Positions 10,431 to 19,922 of a stretch of DNA of 64,000 nt are shown in pieces. The position numbers and the translations under genes were made by a program. A model generated the notes under the pieces. That model did no database searches, was not told the origin of the DNA, and saw nothing but the letters and a program-made list of their open reading frames with translations. The stretch's first letter is position 1; each line of letters opens with the position of its first letter. This DNA comes from Blastocladiella emersonii ATCC 22665 (lineage: Eukaryota; Blastocladiomycota; Blastocladiomycetes; Blastocladiales; Blastocladiaceae), in NCBI GenBank assembly GCA_025594325.1, contig JANHCV010000014.1:496001-560000 (forward strand), given 5' to 3'.

Positions 10431-12050
10431 TCATCGAATCCCGCGAGGTCCAACGTCTTTTTGGATCTCGGCTCGCTGATCGTTGCGGACCTTCAGCTCT
10501 AGGGCTCGAAGTGTGCGGGGCAATCGCGGAATGAGCGCGCGAAAGGCATCGTGCGTAACAACACCATTGGAACTAAGCCGCAGAGTTTTGAGAGAGTAGG
10601 GGAAACATTCCTGCGTCCCGAATTCCAGCGACAAGGTTGTCCGCAGCGGAAGGCGAGCTGCAAACGCAACAATTCCCTTGTCGGTGATGAAATTTGCAGC
10701 AAGATCCAATAGTTTCAGAGTCGTTGGAAATGCGCGTGTGAGCGCAACAAGACCTTCGTCGCCTAATTTGTTTTGGCAGAGGACGAGATACTCGAGACCG
10801 GACGGCATGTGCGCGGCAAGAAGTTCAGCGCCCTCAGCGCCAAAATGAAGTCCAACGAGAGTGAGCTTGCGGAGCGCCCGTGGGAGTCGAACAATCATGG
10901 CCTGCGCGGCAGAAGGCGGACAGGGCGGCATCTCAAAGCAGTGAGTGAGGTGAAGTACGCCCAAAAAAGGAGGCAACGAAGCCATGAGCGTGTACGCCGT
11001 GCCTTCGTCCCATTCAATACCAGAAACTTGGAGTGAGGTGAGCGCTGTTGGCATTCCGCGAGCGAGGTTGATCACCGGCTCTCGGGTGAGGGTCCCGTGG
11101 TCCAAATTGCCGACGACATGACGCATGTCCACGTTGTTGTCAACGCGCAGGACTCGAAGCGACGTGGGGAGGTGGCGGAGAAACACAGCCCCGTCCGGTG
11201 CATTTAGAAACTCGTTTTCGAGATGTAAGACTTCGAGGGAGTCGGGGAGCCATTTTCCGGGCACCTCGTGACCGCGGTAAGCAAGAACATTGTACTTCAA
11301 GTGAAGTATACGGAGAGTGGCCGGTAGCCCCATGCGCAGAAGGGTAGGAAGAGCGAGCGCAGTGTCAAAGAAAGAAACCTTGACCACAGCCTGACTTGGG
11401 CTTGAGAAAGCAGCGTGAAGAGCGTTAGCTCCGGCGTTTGTAAGACGTGCATGCTCAATTTTGATTTCAAGGGCTTTTCCAGATGCAATCGACGGGGCGA
11501 GAAGTTTGGCCTGCTCGTCACCGGGTGCGAGCAACTCGCCTGAAGCCGGATCCTATGGTTTCTGACCATGTATTAGTAAGTTGGCCCAAGCGCTTGTGCG
11601 CCTTTTGAATATCCGTACCAGAACTGCTCGAGAGAGGAGTACTTTACATTTAGCGGAGGCCCTGAGCCGCAGCGGATCTGCTTCGTCACGTAGCCACTCC
11701 AAGACGTGGAACTGCTGATTTTTGAGAGCTCCGAACTGGATTTTTGAAAGAAGGTACCCATCTGCGTTGAGCACTCGGCTGGCAAATCTGGGGATTATTT
11801 TGGCCAGCCGAAGCACACGGAGGGCGCCGAGCCGAGAAGCCAATTCGAGATTTAATTCAGCTGTGAGGTGCTTGACGATCGCAGAAAAGACTCGAGGGGC
11901 AACGGCACGCGGTAAAACTCGCGAGTAGTGCGTGGCGTCCAAGTCGACGGGGGAGCACGCGAACACGGCATAAACAAGAATGTGCTCCGCAATTGTGACG
12001 AGCAGAGCCGTCCTGGCTGTCCGTTGCACCAAGTCATTCATTGGATCCAT
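10431..12050 (-). CDS. Leucine-rich-repeat protein with family-type N-terminal leader (intact)
   Basis: Exon 1 (12050-11619) and exon 2 (11552-10431) are joined by a 66-nt intron (GTACGG donor, TTACTAAT branch, TAG acceptor) with phase 0 kept, giving about 517 residues. The start MDPMNDLVQ resembles the A-family leader MxxMxDLxQ. Exon 1 encodes a helical region (VDLDATHYSRVLPRAVAPR). Exon 2 encodes at least eight LRRs of the LxxLxLxxNxLxxxG type, for example LEVLHLENEFLNAP and LKLLDLAANFITDKG. LRRs of this sort normally form a curved protein-binding surface. The partner is unknown. The adjoining broken paralog shows a local duplication. Confidence 0.78.
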
Positions 12051-12162
12051 GCTTGTGTGCTGAGGTGAGTGGAGGGAGCGCTCGCCGGGCTCAAGCGAAC
12101 CGCGGAAATCATGCACGGGAAGCCCCGGATCTGCATCACATGGGAGCGTGTGGCGGTGAACA

Positions 12163-13746
12163 ACGCGCACCTTCAAGACCGACGGCTACACCCTGCACCT
12201 CATCATGACCAAGGGTGGCGTCCCGACCAAGATCGAAAAGTCGTTCGGCGCGGCCCGCAAGGCCAAGTCGGGTTCGCGCTCCCGCGGCAGGGACAACGGC
12301 ATTGTTGACCAGCAGGAGGCCGAGCAGGAGATCGGGCGGCAGGGCGACCAGCAGGAGGCCAACAAGGACTACGAGTCGGACGAGGAGGAGCTGCTCGAGA
12401 CGGTGTGCGGCATGGTCGACGCCCACGAGGACGACGCCGACGACGAGGAGCTCGAGGACCCCAAGGAGTTTGCCTTCGGGAACGTCAAGATCCGGGTCCG
12501 GCGCGGCCAGTACGTGATCGTCATTTACCCGGGTGTCGGCTTCTTCATCTCGGGTCTCGCGGTGACGTACAAGCAGGCCAAGCGCATGCGTGACCGGCGG
12601 GCCCGCGCCCAACGGTCGGCGCACACGGACTCGGCCGACTTCAAGCAGGAGGTCCTCGACATCGCCACCAACATGGACACCGAGGGCAAGGCCACGTACG
12701 CGCAGATCACCAGCGCGCAGTTCCAGTACCAGACGGGCGCAGTTCGGGCGGCCAAGGACCACGTCGACGCGGCCAAGAAGTGGGGCATCCAGCCGGCCCT
12801 CGTCGAGCTGTCGGAGGCGTACATGTCGCGCGACCAGGACAAGATCCTCGAGGCCGAGCTCAAGCACGCGGCGCAGCTCCAGGAGTTTGGCGACCGCAAG
12901 TCGCTCAAGCGCCGCCGGTTCTTCTCGGGCTCGCGGCGCCAGAAGTGGTGGTCCGACCTCGCCAACTCTCGCCAACTCGTTCCACGACGCGGTCGTGCTC
13001 ATCGGCCACGCCAACAACTTTGGCGCAATCAAGAAGTCGCACAAGGGCCCGGTTAAGGAGAGGATCCGCAAGATGCGCAAGCGCGGCGTCGACATCCACG
13101 TCGTCAACGAGGCGTACACGTCCAAGCGGTGCTGCGCGTGCGCTGCGCGTGCGCTGCCGTGGCGGCCGACAACGGCAAGGACCACAAGTGCGACCTCGTG
13201 CAGGCCGACGACTGGAACAAGAAGACGTGCAGGTCGTGCGGCAAGGCCTTCAACCGCGACCGCAACGCCGCCATGAACATCCTCCTCTTCAACTCGCACC
13301 TGCTGCACTTTGACGAGGACAACGAGATCGCGGAGCCCTTGGCATCATCTTCACCAAGTTCCTCGGCCTCGGCATCATCTTCACCAAGTTCCTCGGCCCC
13401 CGCTTCCCAGTCCAAGCTCACCACCAACGCCAAGTCGCCATCGACTTCTACCTCGCTCGTCCGCCCCGCTGCTGTGACGTCGGGTAACACGGTGGTCTCG
13501 GGCGTGCGGCGAGTGGGCGTTCCTCGGGCGACGGCAGTGGCCGAGGCGAAGCGCCTCAAGGCCAAGAAGGCGCGCGCAGCCGTCCGCGAGGCGAGCGTGC
13601 TTGGGCAGACCTTGGACCCGAGTTTGCTCGAGACCAAGGACGTGCAGGAGCAGGCGTACCGTCGACGTCGGAAGCGCAACCGCGCGACGCGTCAGAAGCG
13701 TGTGCTCGAGCGTCAAAGTGAACAGAACGCGTCGCAGGTCTTGTAA
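12163..13746 (+). pseudogene. Fanzor (eukaryotic TnpB-like RNA-guided nuclease), 5'-truncated and frameshifted
   Basis: The open frame begins abruptly after a stop at 12157 with FKTDGYTLHL, a stretch recalling the Fanzor region before RuvC. The usual N-terminal few hundred residues are absent. A RuvC-I-like YPG motif lies at 12526, where Fanzors normally have Asp-Pro-Gly. The frame then breaks at an exact 10-bp tandem duplication (CTCGCCAACT, 12958-12977). The continuation reads VVLIGHANNFG and VNEAYTSKRCC. It breaks again at an exact 11-bp duplication (13131-13152), after which the first frame returns with KTCRSCG and NRDRNAAMNIL (zinc ribbon and RuvC-III Asp). A Ser-rich, basic tail follows, including an in-frame 30-bp duplication (13341-13400). 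RuvC-II lacks the canonical Glu, and the Glu of VNEAYTS could be the rearranged one described for Fanzors. It is dead as read. Confidence 0.85.
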
Positions 13747-14625
13747 CCCTATTTCCCTCCCACCCTTCCCCTTGGAGCCCACCCCAGGGCCCATTTCATG
13801 TTATTTGTGTCTGGCCACGCGACGTACAGTGTATGCCGTGTAGAGCCAAATGATACATATGAATTCGCAGTGACAGCGTTACGGAGCGCGACGTACCGCA
13901 AGCAAATTTCAGGCAAAGTGTGAAGTGTGTGTAGCCAAGGCCATGGCCGCATCTGGTGCAAACCTTGTAGCCGGGCACGACGGGACTAATGTGTGTGTGT
14001 CGTGGGATGGTCGCTGGTCGAGAGATTCACAGCGCGCGAGTCGACCAGAAAGCGATATGGCTCGCGCGTCCGCCGCTACAGCATGGGCGACTGCGCTTGG
14101 GCAGCACGTTGGAGCGATCTCGCACGATGACAGCCTGCGCCCTTGGGAATACTGACGGCTTCGTATAAACCAACCATGAACGATGAAGCATGTCGAGACG
14201 GGACGTCGAAGAGGCCGGAGTTGACCAAGGAAGCAGCGCATGGTCTGATCGACGCCGCGCGTGGCCTAGCTGACGAGGTCGCCAGCAGCTGCCGTTCATG
14301 CAGCTCACAGGGACCAGTCGTGTCTCTGAGAAAGTTGCATCAGCTTACATTGCGTTCAAGTCTCTTGCTGGACAAGTCGGTGGAGCGGGGATGATACTCG
14401 AGCGCGAGCGTGAGCATGGGCTCGCCGTCGCGAGGCTTGATTCGTCATGTGGTCCGCCGCAACATGAACATCGCGCATCGCGCGTTCGCGTGCGACTCGA
14501 AAAAGCGTCAAAATCAATCAAAATTCCAATGCAACTTGACTTTATTAACACCAACGCTGCATGGGCGCAAGCTAGCTCGACAACAGAACCTGCGACGCGA
14601 CGAGGTTCGCGAGAAGCACCGAGTA
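13747..14625. other. Region between the Fanzor relic and the next gene
   Basis: This stretch has no confident gene. A small plus-strand ORF from ATG 14176 to 14394 (starting MNDEACRDGTSKRPE) and an overlapping one from 14298 read as plausible helical protein, but neither matches a family I know. The 3' end of the Fanzor unit, where a guide RNA would be expected, must fall in the first few hundred bases. I see no diagnostic structure or inverted terminus there. Confidence 0.35.
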
Positions 14626-16548
14626 CTACACGCGAACGCGTCCAATCAACGACCCGTCACTCTCAGTCGAACGAGAGCTACGTACGTGGCAGACATCCGT
14701 CGAAACCATCTCGTCCCTCCCCGCCTCGACCGCGGCTTGCGCACCCTGCGTCGACGACGGCGGCGTAGGACCCGCGCTCGCCATCAAGCACCCCATCGTC
14801 ATCGACGCGTCGAGCGATGACGCGAGCGCCGTCGCAGCGATTCCCGACCGCAACGCTTGCGAGAGCGCTTGGACCAAGTCGCGCGCCGCCGCGTGCAAGG
14901 CGTCGGGCTGAGCGAGCAAACGCGGCGAGGACTGCGGCACCCGATCGACGGACAGGACGAGCAGGAACCGCGCAACAATGGAAGTGCTGTCGCGAGCACC
15001 CGCAACGACCGCGGCCGCGAGCCAGACGCGGTAAAGCACAAGCGCGAGGACCGGCGAGATCCCACCGTTTCCGCTTGGTGAGGCCGGCATGCCGCGGATG
15101 ACCATGGACAAGCGGCGGGCGAACGACGGCCGGCGCTGTTGCTCCCGCGCCGGGCCACCGCCGCCGCTGCTCACGCCGTCAAGCGCCGGAATCCACGCCC
15201 GGCGGACCAGCACCTCGAGCGCCTTCCTCGGATCCACCTCCCCGCCGTCATGACCCGCGAGCCACGCAGTCCACGGCGCGAGAACCAAGTCCAGCGCCTC
15301 GCCAAATCCCGGCCCGACATCCATGTTCCGCCCGCGGGCCGTGGCGAGCGCGACAGTCGCGTCGGCGTGGCCGAGCAGGATGCGCCACGCGAGCGACTTG
15401 GTGATCATCTGCATTGGCGCGGCTGGCTTTGCGAGCTCAGCGACGACAGCGCGCGCCGCGATGGTCGCGAGAAGCGGGACGGGCTGGCCCTCGCGCGCGA
15501 GGAGCGCGTCGAGATGGGCCTCGATGGCGGGCGTACATGGCTGCAGCATGGCGGCCGCGACCGTCGAGCTGTCGCCAAGGAGCCACCTGGGCAGCGAGAC
15601 CGGATCGGCGACACCCAAACCGTCGACCACCGCCTTTGCGACCTCGTCCACCCGCCACGTCGCGCCCGGCAGCCCGACAAGTGCGACGAGTTGTCCCACC
15701 AACCCGCGCCAGGCCGCCGCCGCGTCTTCGTCCCCTGCGTTCGCAAACCCGCGGTCGACCGCGCGGCGGAGACACCCGAGCATCGCGTCGCGCGTCGCGC
15801 CCATCGTCGCCGCCGTGGCGAGCATCGACGCGGCGGTCGACTCGGGCGCGAGCGGGTCTGCGCGCGCGAGATCCGCGATGCGATCGGGCCACGCGTCGTC
15901 GAGCGCGAAGCGACACGTCAGAAGCAGCGCGGCGCCGAGGTCGGCGCACGGGTACTCGCGCGCAAGGGCGGGTTCGGAGAGTGCGGCGGATTGTAGGATG
16001 TGCAGCTGGCCGGGCGAGGGCGGGGTGGGGTTGAAGAGAGGGGCGGGTGTGTGTGATGAGCGTGTGAGGGCGCGGGCCGAGTCGAGGTGTACTTTGGCGA
16101 GCGCGAGGACGAGTTTCGCAACGGGCCCGCGCGGCGTGGGTGTAGACGCGGCTGGCGGATCGGAGACCGCGCGGGGCGACGTGTCGATGGTCAGGTTCGG
16201 CCTGCTCGTGGGCTCGGCCGCCTCGCTGATCTGCTGCTTCTCTCGCTCAATGTCCCCCGACTCCCCCGCCGTCTTGTCGCCCGATTCCTCGCCGCGATCG
16301 GACGGCAGGGGAAGAGGAGCCCGGTTTCGCCGGCGCTGCGCGTCAAGCAATACGCGGCGGCCGTGCGGACAGGTGCGCTTCGGGTACGCGACCTGGTCCG
16401 CGGCGCGCAGGCAGCCGAGGCAGAAGGCATCCGTGGCGGATGCCGCGGAAGGCGCGTCGCTGCGTGCGCTGCCGCCGAGCTGCGCGAGGACCAGCGGCTC
16501 GAGGACGAGCGCGGGCGAGGGGAAGTCGAGGTGTGCATCAGCTTCCAT
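14626..16548 (-). CDS. Hypothetical protein, about 640 aa, Cys/His motif at the N-terminus
   Basis: This is a single long ORF. The ATG at 16548 (MEADAHLDFPSP) is preferred over upstream in-frame codons because the MCB-rich promoter lies just before it. Residues about 40-65 contain CxxC and CPHG, which could bind one zinc ion. A polar, low-complexity Ser/Pro/Glu segment follows (about 80-150), then a long Ala/Leu-rich helical region to the end. No catalytic motif is recognised. The composition and the absence of stops over 1.9 kb support coding, since the opposite-strand ORFs are Arg/Ala/Pro-rich shadows. It is convergent with nothing close by, and its 5' side faces the metalloprotease 3' end. 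Confidence 0.6.
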   Translation of the reverse strand: MEADAHLDFPSPALVLEPLVLAQLGGSARSDAPSAASATDAFCLGCLRAADQVAYPKRTCPHGRRVLLDAQRRRNRAPLPLPSDRGEESGDKTAGESGDIEREKQQISEAAEPTSRPNLTIDTSPRAVSDPPAASTPTPRGPVAKLVLALAKVHLDSARALTRSSHTPAPLFNPTPPSPGQLHILQSAALSEPALAREYPCADLGAALLLTCRFALDDAWPDRIADLARADPLAPESTAASMLATAATMGATRDAMLGCLRRAVDRGFANAGDEDAAAAWRGLVGQLVALVGLPGATWRVDEVAKAVVDGLGVADPVSLPRWLLGDSSTVAAAMLQPCTPAIEAHLDALLAREGQPVPLLATIAARAVVAELAKPAAPMQMITKSLAWRILLGHADATVALATARGRNMDVGPGFGEALDLVLAPWTAWLAGHDGGEVDPRKALEVLVRRAWIPALDGVSSGGGGPAREQQRRPSFARRLSMVIRGMPASPSGNGGISPVLALVLYRVWLAAAVVAGARDSTSIVARFLLVLSVDRVPQSSPRLLAQPDALHAAARDLVQALSQALRSGIAATALASSLDASMTMGCLMASAGPTPPSSTQGAQAAVEAGRDEMVSTDVCHVRSSRSTESDGSLIGRVRV

Positions 16549-16607
16549 GGCGATCAAAGTAGTACGGCGATGTCTCGTGGGCGATATGCGCGCGAAGTCT
16601 TGGGGGA

Positions 16608-16650
16608 ACGCGTCGACGCGTTGCGCCACACGGCCGCAAACGCGACGCGT
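16608..16650. promoter_or_regulatory. Cluster of three ACGCGT (MCB-like) boxes
   Basis: Three ACGCGT hexamers (16608, 16616 and 16645) lie 60-102 bp before the ATG of the gene on the minus strand. ACGCGT is the MBF-bound MluI cell-cycle box of other fungi. G1/S-linked expression is an inference from that. Confidence 0.4.
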
Positions 16651-16786
16651 CCAGCTTGTCCCACGCGCAAATCATAAGGTGTTGTTGGTCAAAACTGTTC
16701 ACGGCGTGATCATTTATTCGTGAGGTGTATCGTACAAGAGGGGGGAATGAAAGAAAAGCACTGCACAAAACCGACCGACCGACCAA

Positions 16787-18814
16787 CTAGACCGCGACGA
16801 GCGCCGCGACCGTACCTGCCGCGACCAACATCACGGTCGCCCACCGCCCACTCGCGCCCGCCGCCGCCGCCGCACCCGACCGCGCGCCGACCGAGACGTA
16901 CTGCCCGAGATCCATATTCTCCTTCTCACTCGCGAGGACAGCCTTGAGCCCGGCGACACTCGACCCGTCGCTCTTCGCCGCAGGCATCCCGCGGACGGCG
17001 TACCCGAGCGCGCGGAGCGCGGCGACGGTCGCAGGCCCGAGCCCCGACCCGCGCACGGTCCCCCCAATCATGCGGTTGTTATCGATCGAGTCGCCGCGGG
17101 TGCGGAGCGACGGCGGGAGGGTGACGGCGGCCATGAGGAAGTCCGGGCTTGAGGGATTCCACGCGGCCGCAGAGAGCGCGGTTGCGGGGTCCGCGCCGTA
17201 CGCGAACACGGGGTCCCAGTGCGACAGGCTCGACCCGTCGCTGTACGGGTTGTAGGTCGAGTCGACGAACAGGCCGAGCCACGGGGTCGCGGCGGCGTGG
17301 AGGCGGAGCGTGACGGGCCACGTCGCGTTGGTCGCGTTGGCCCACAGCCCAATATACTCGTCGACGGGGCCGGGCGCGAACACGACGCTGCGCGGGAGCG
17401 TCGCGTGCTGGAGCCGGGTGTTGGCGGCGGCCGCGAGCGCCGGGTCAGAGCGCAGCGCGATCGCGTACGAGTTGCCCGGCGTCTGCAGCGACGCGAGCGT
17501 GAGGGCGGGCGCGGGCGGAAGCTTCAAGCCCGCTGCCGCGGACGAAGCTGACGGGTAGCCCGACTTGAGCGCGCGGATGAGCGACGAGGTCCAGTTGCCG
17601 TACCCGTCGAGCCAGCCGCCGAGCAAACCGCCCGTCCCAGCATCCTGCACCTTGCCGGGGGCGGGGGAGGAGGGGAACTGGACGCCCTGGACGTCGACGA
17701 CGAACGCGTCCCACAGCATCGGGAACAGGAACTGTTGGGTGGCGTTCTTGGCGTCCGACTGGCCGTCCGTGTTGGGGAGCAGGAACGGGCCGACGGTCGC
17801 GTTGGCGGTGAAGGAGTGGATCCCGAAGCCGAGGCCGTGCTACAAATACCGCCAAGTCAGCATTCCCGTCGCGCGGGGTGCAGTACGAGGCAAACGCACC
17901 AGGATCTCGTGGGTCACGACATACTCGAGGTCCTCCTGCCCGTTGGCAATCGGGGCCGCGTCGCCCTGGACCCACCAATCGCGCAGGGCGTTGAACGAGG
18001 CCGAGATATCGACGGGGCTGAAATACTTTGACTCATCGGCCGCCGACACCGAGATATCGAGCTGCCGGATGAGCGCCTGCGGGACATACAGCGTCCCGAC
18101 CCGGCCCGGCGGGAACGCGTCCTCGTTGAGCCGCCGCGGGAACGGCTGCGGCGATTTCGGGTCGGCGAGCGCGGGGAACTGGACCGGATGCACGCCCGCG
18201 GGCGCGGCGGCGCCGAGCACGTTGCGCAGCTCGCACTGCGTGTAGGCCTTGTCGGCGGTGGACGTGGCGTTGCACGGCTGGAAGAAGGCGACCTGCACCG
18301 ACACGGTGCGGCGCAGCTCGATGACGGACCCGATGCGGGCGATGGCGCGCGTCACGGCGCGCTCGGCGCGGGCGCAGACGGACGGGTCCATGCGTTTGTC
18401 GCACGCGACCTGGAACGCGAACGAGGCCGGGTCCGTCCCGTCGACGGCGCTCTTGCCGGGTGACGAGGAACCGCGGAGCGACTCGGCGGTTCCATTCCCC
18501 GCGGCGATGCGGCGCTCGGGCAGGCGGTAGTACTCTGCACCCGCCGGCTCGCCGCCATCGCGGGTGCGCCGGGTGCCGCTGCCGCTCGCATCCTGCGCCG
18601 CGACACCGAACGCGGCCCTGCTGTGGTCAAGGATGGCATCGGTGCGAGCGTTCCAGCGCGGCGCAGCGAGGGCCGGGGCGCGGGGCGGCGAGAAGGGCGC
18701 GGGCCGGGCGTGAACCACTGCCGCTGCCGCGAGCACGGCGAGGACGGCGAGCGCCCCGAGAACAAGTTGCATCGAGTGCGGCGGTGCGCGGCGCTCCCTT
18801 TGGCGACGATTCAT
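16787..18814 (-). CDS. Secreted or GPI-anchored zinc metalloprotease (HExxH, leishmanolysin-like)
   Basis: Exon 1 is 18814-17900 and exon 2 is 17839-16787 (about 655 aa). The 60-nt intron (GTGCGT...GTAG) splits the active site exactly: exon 1 ends THEIL and exon 2 starts HGLGFGIHSF, rebuilding HEILHGLGF with both zinc histidines and the catalytic Glu. A possible third ligand is the His of SHWD (about residue 512), the position used in M8 (leishmanolysin) proteases. The N-terminus has a hydrophobic signal segment (LVLGALAVLAVLAAAAVV). The C-terminus ends in a short hydrophobic stretch after a small-residue region, consistent with GPI attachment. Several NxT/NxS sites fit secretion. The ATG at 18814 is the first in frame. 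It is divergent from the LAMTOR1 homolog. Confidence 0.82.
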
Positions 18815-19048
18815 GGGCACGGTGTTTAGCGAGAGGAGGGAGAAGCTGCCAAGACCCGACGTGCGGCTTGTACGCAGCGATCACCGAGCGCCGTCACGAC
18901 GACGGCCGCGGCGACGCCGAATCGCGTTGCAGGCGAAGCGCCACACGGTTCCACCGTCTCCTCTCCGTCCCCCTCGACGCAGACAGCGACGCACCGCAAC
19001 GCATCGAGCCCTCTGGGACCACGCAACTCCCCGCAACGCACATCAACC

Positions 19049-19677
19049 ATGGGCAACGCCTTCTCGTCGTGCTTCGGCGGCCCGCGCGACGCGCCGGGCG
19101 CCATGGACGAGAACCGCCCGCTTCTCGACCCGCAGGGCGCCGAGGACGCGCAGCCGATCCCGTCGTACATGCAGGAGGAGGAGGCGCTCAAGCGCATCGT
19201 GCAGAAGGCGTGCGAGTGCGTGTCTCGGTGGTGGGGAACTGTGAGAGACCCTGGGACCTGACGTTGCGGGAGTGTAGCTCGTTCATCGACATTGGCTCGG
19301 CGACCACGCGGATAACGGACAAGCTGCCGTACGGCTGCGAGCTGCCACCGTACGTACGCTCTTCTATCCTACCTGCCTCCGTCGTCGCTGACACCCCCGG
19401 CTGCCCGCCCGTAGAACGTCCAACTCGCTCGCCGTCAACTTCCCCGCGCAGCTCCCGCTCGCGCTGGCCGTCGACGCCGAGCTGCCCGTGCAACCCGTCG
19501 CGCCTGACGCCGACGAGGCCAAGCTGGTACTCTTTACTCTCCCGTCCGTCGAATTCGACGCACTGGACTTACCGCACCTGGCGTATCTAGATTACACAGA
19601 ACATGGACGCCCTGCTGCGCGCCATGGCCGGGTTCACGGTCCAGTACCAGGGCAGCGTCGTCGTGTCCTTGTCCTGA
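19049..19677 (+). CDS. LAMTOR1: Ragulator subunit p18 (LAMTOR1-like)
   Basis: Four exons (19049-19215, 19278-19349, 19415-19526, 19591-19677) splice in frame to about 145 residues. The N-terminus, MGNAFSSCFGG followed by RPLLDPQ, is the hallmark of p18: Gly2 for myristoylation, Cys8 for palmitoylation, and the (K/R)xLLDP motif. Exon 2 gives SFIDIGSATTRI, where animal p18 has a similar IIDVS stretch, and the end reads VQYQGSVVVSL. The length agrees with LAMTOR1 (about 160 aa). The protein would anchor the Ragulator scaffold and Rag GTPases on the lysosome/vacuole for TORC1 signalling. Donors are GTGCG/GTACG/GTACT. Conservation of the middle is weak, so the call rests on the two ends and the exon structure. 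Confidence 0.68.
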
Positions 19678-19727
19678 TGCCCTCCCGATTTTGTGTCTCT
19701 TCGCCACCATGTACATCACTCGTTCCG

Positions 19728-19808
19728 TCCACACGCTGACGTCACTCGATTCACGCTGAGCTCGCTCGGTCCACGCTGACCTCGGTCGTTCACGCGGACC
19801 TCCGTCAC
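19728..19808. repeat. Imperfect tandem repeat, unit about 20 bp, four copies
   Basis: Four successive units start with CACGC(T/G)GA followed by a C/T/G-rich half (GTCACTCGATT, GCTCGCTCGGTC, CCTCGGTCGTT, CCTCCGT). They sit in the 245-bp spacer between LAMTOR1 and the CNBD gene, upstream of the latter's start. A regulatory role is possible. Confidence 0.55.
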
Positions 19809-19855
19809 GAGTGGGCTGTCTCGCGGAGAGTGGGAGACACCTGTGCCGCGACCCG

Positions 19856-19873
19856 ACGCGTCGCGAAACGCGT
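19856..19873. promoter_or_regulatory. Two ACGCGT boxes before the CNBD gene
   Basis: ACGCGT occurs at 19856 and 19868, 50-67 bp before the ATG at 19923. Paired MCB-like boxes suggest cell-cycle control (inference). Confidence 0.35.
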
Positions 19874-19922
19874 CGTTCCCTCTCCACCTCTACCTCTGCC
19901 TTACCCTCACCCACACGCCACC

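Noticed and set aside
12958-13152. The two Fanzor frame breaks as spliceosomal introns
   Set aside because: The extra DNA is an exact 10-bp and an exact 11-bp tandem repeat, far below the intron sizes seen here and without GT-AG or branch signals.
12136-13308. 390-aa minus-strand ORF opposite the Fanzor relic
   Set aside because: It is a Leu/Val/Arg-rich antisense reading of a GC-rich gene; the plus strand has clear nuclease motifs.
10431-14000. LRR and Fanzor as one functional operon-like unit
   Set aside because: They are on opposite strands, the Fanzor is truncated, and the genome is eukaryotic; adjacency looks like insertion next to the LRR promoter.
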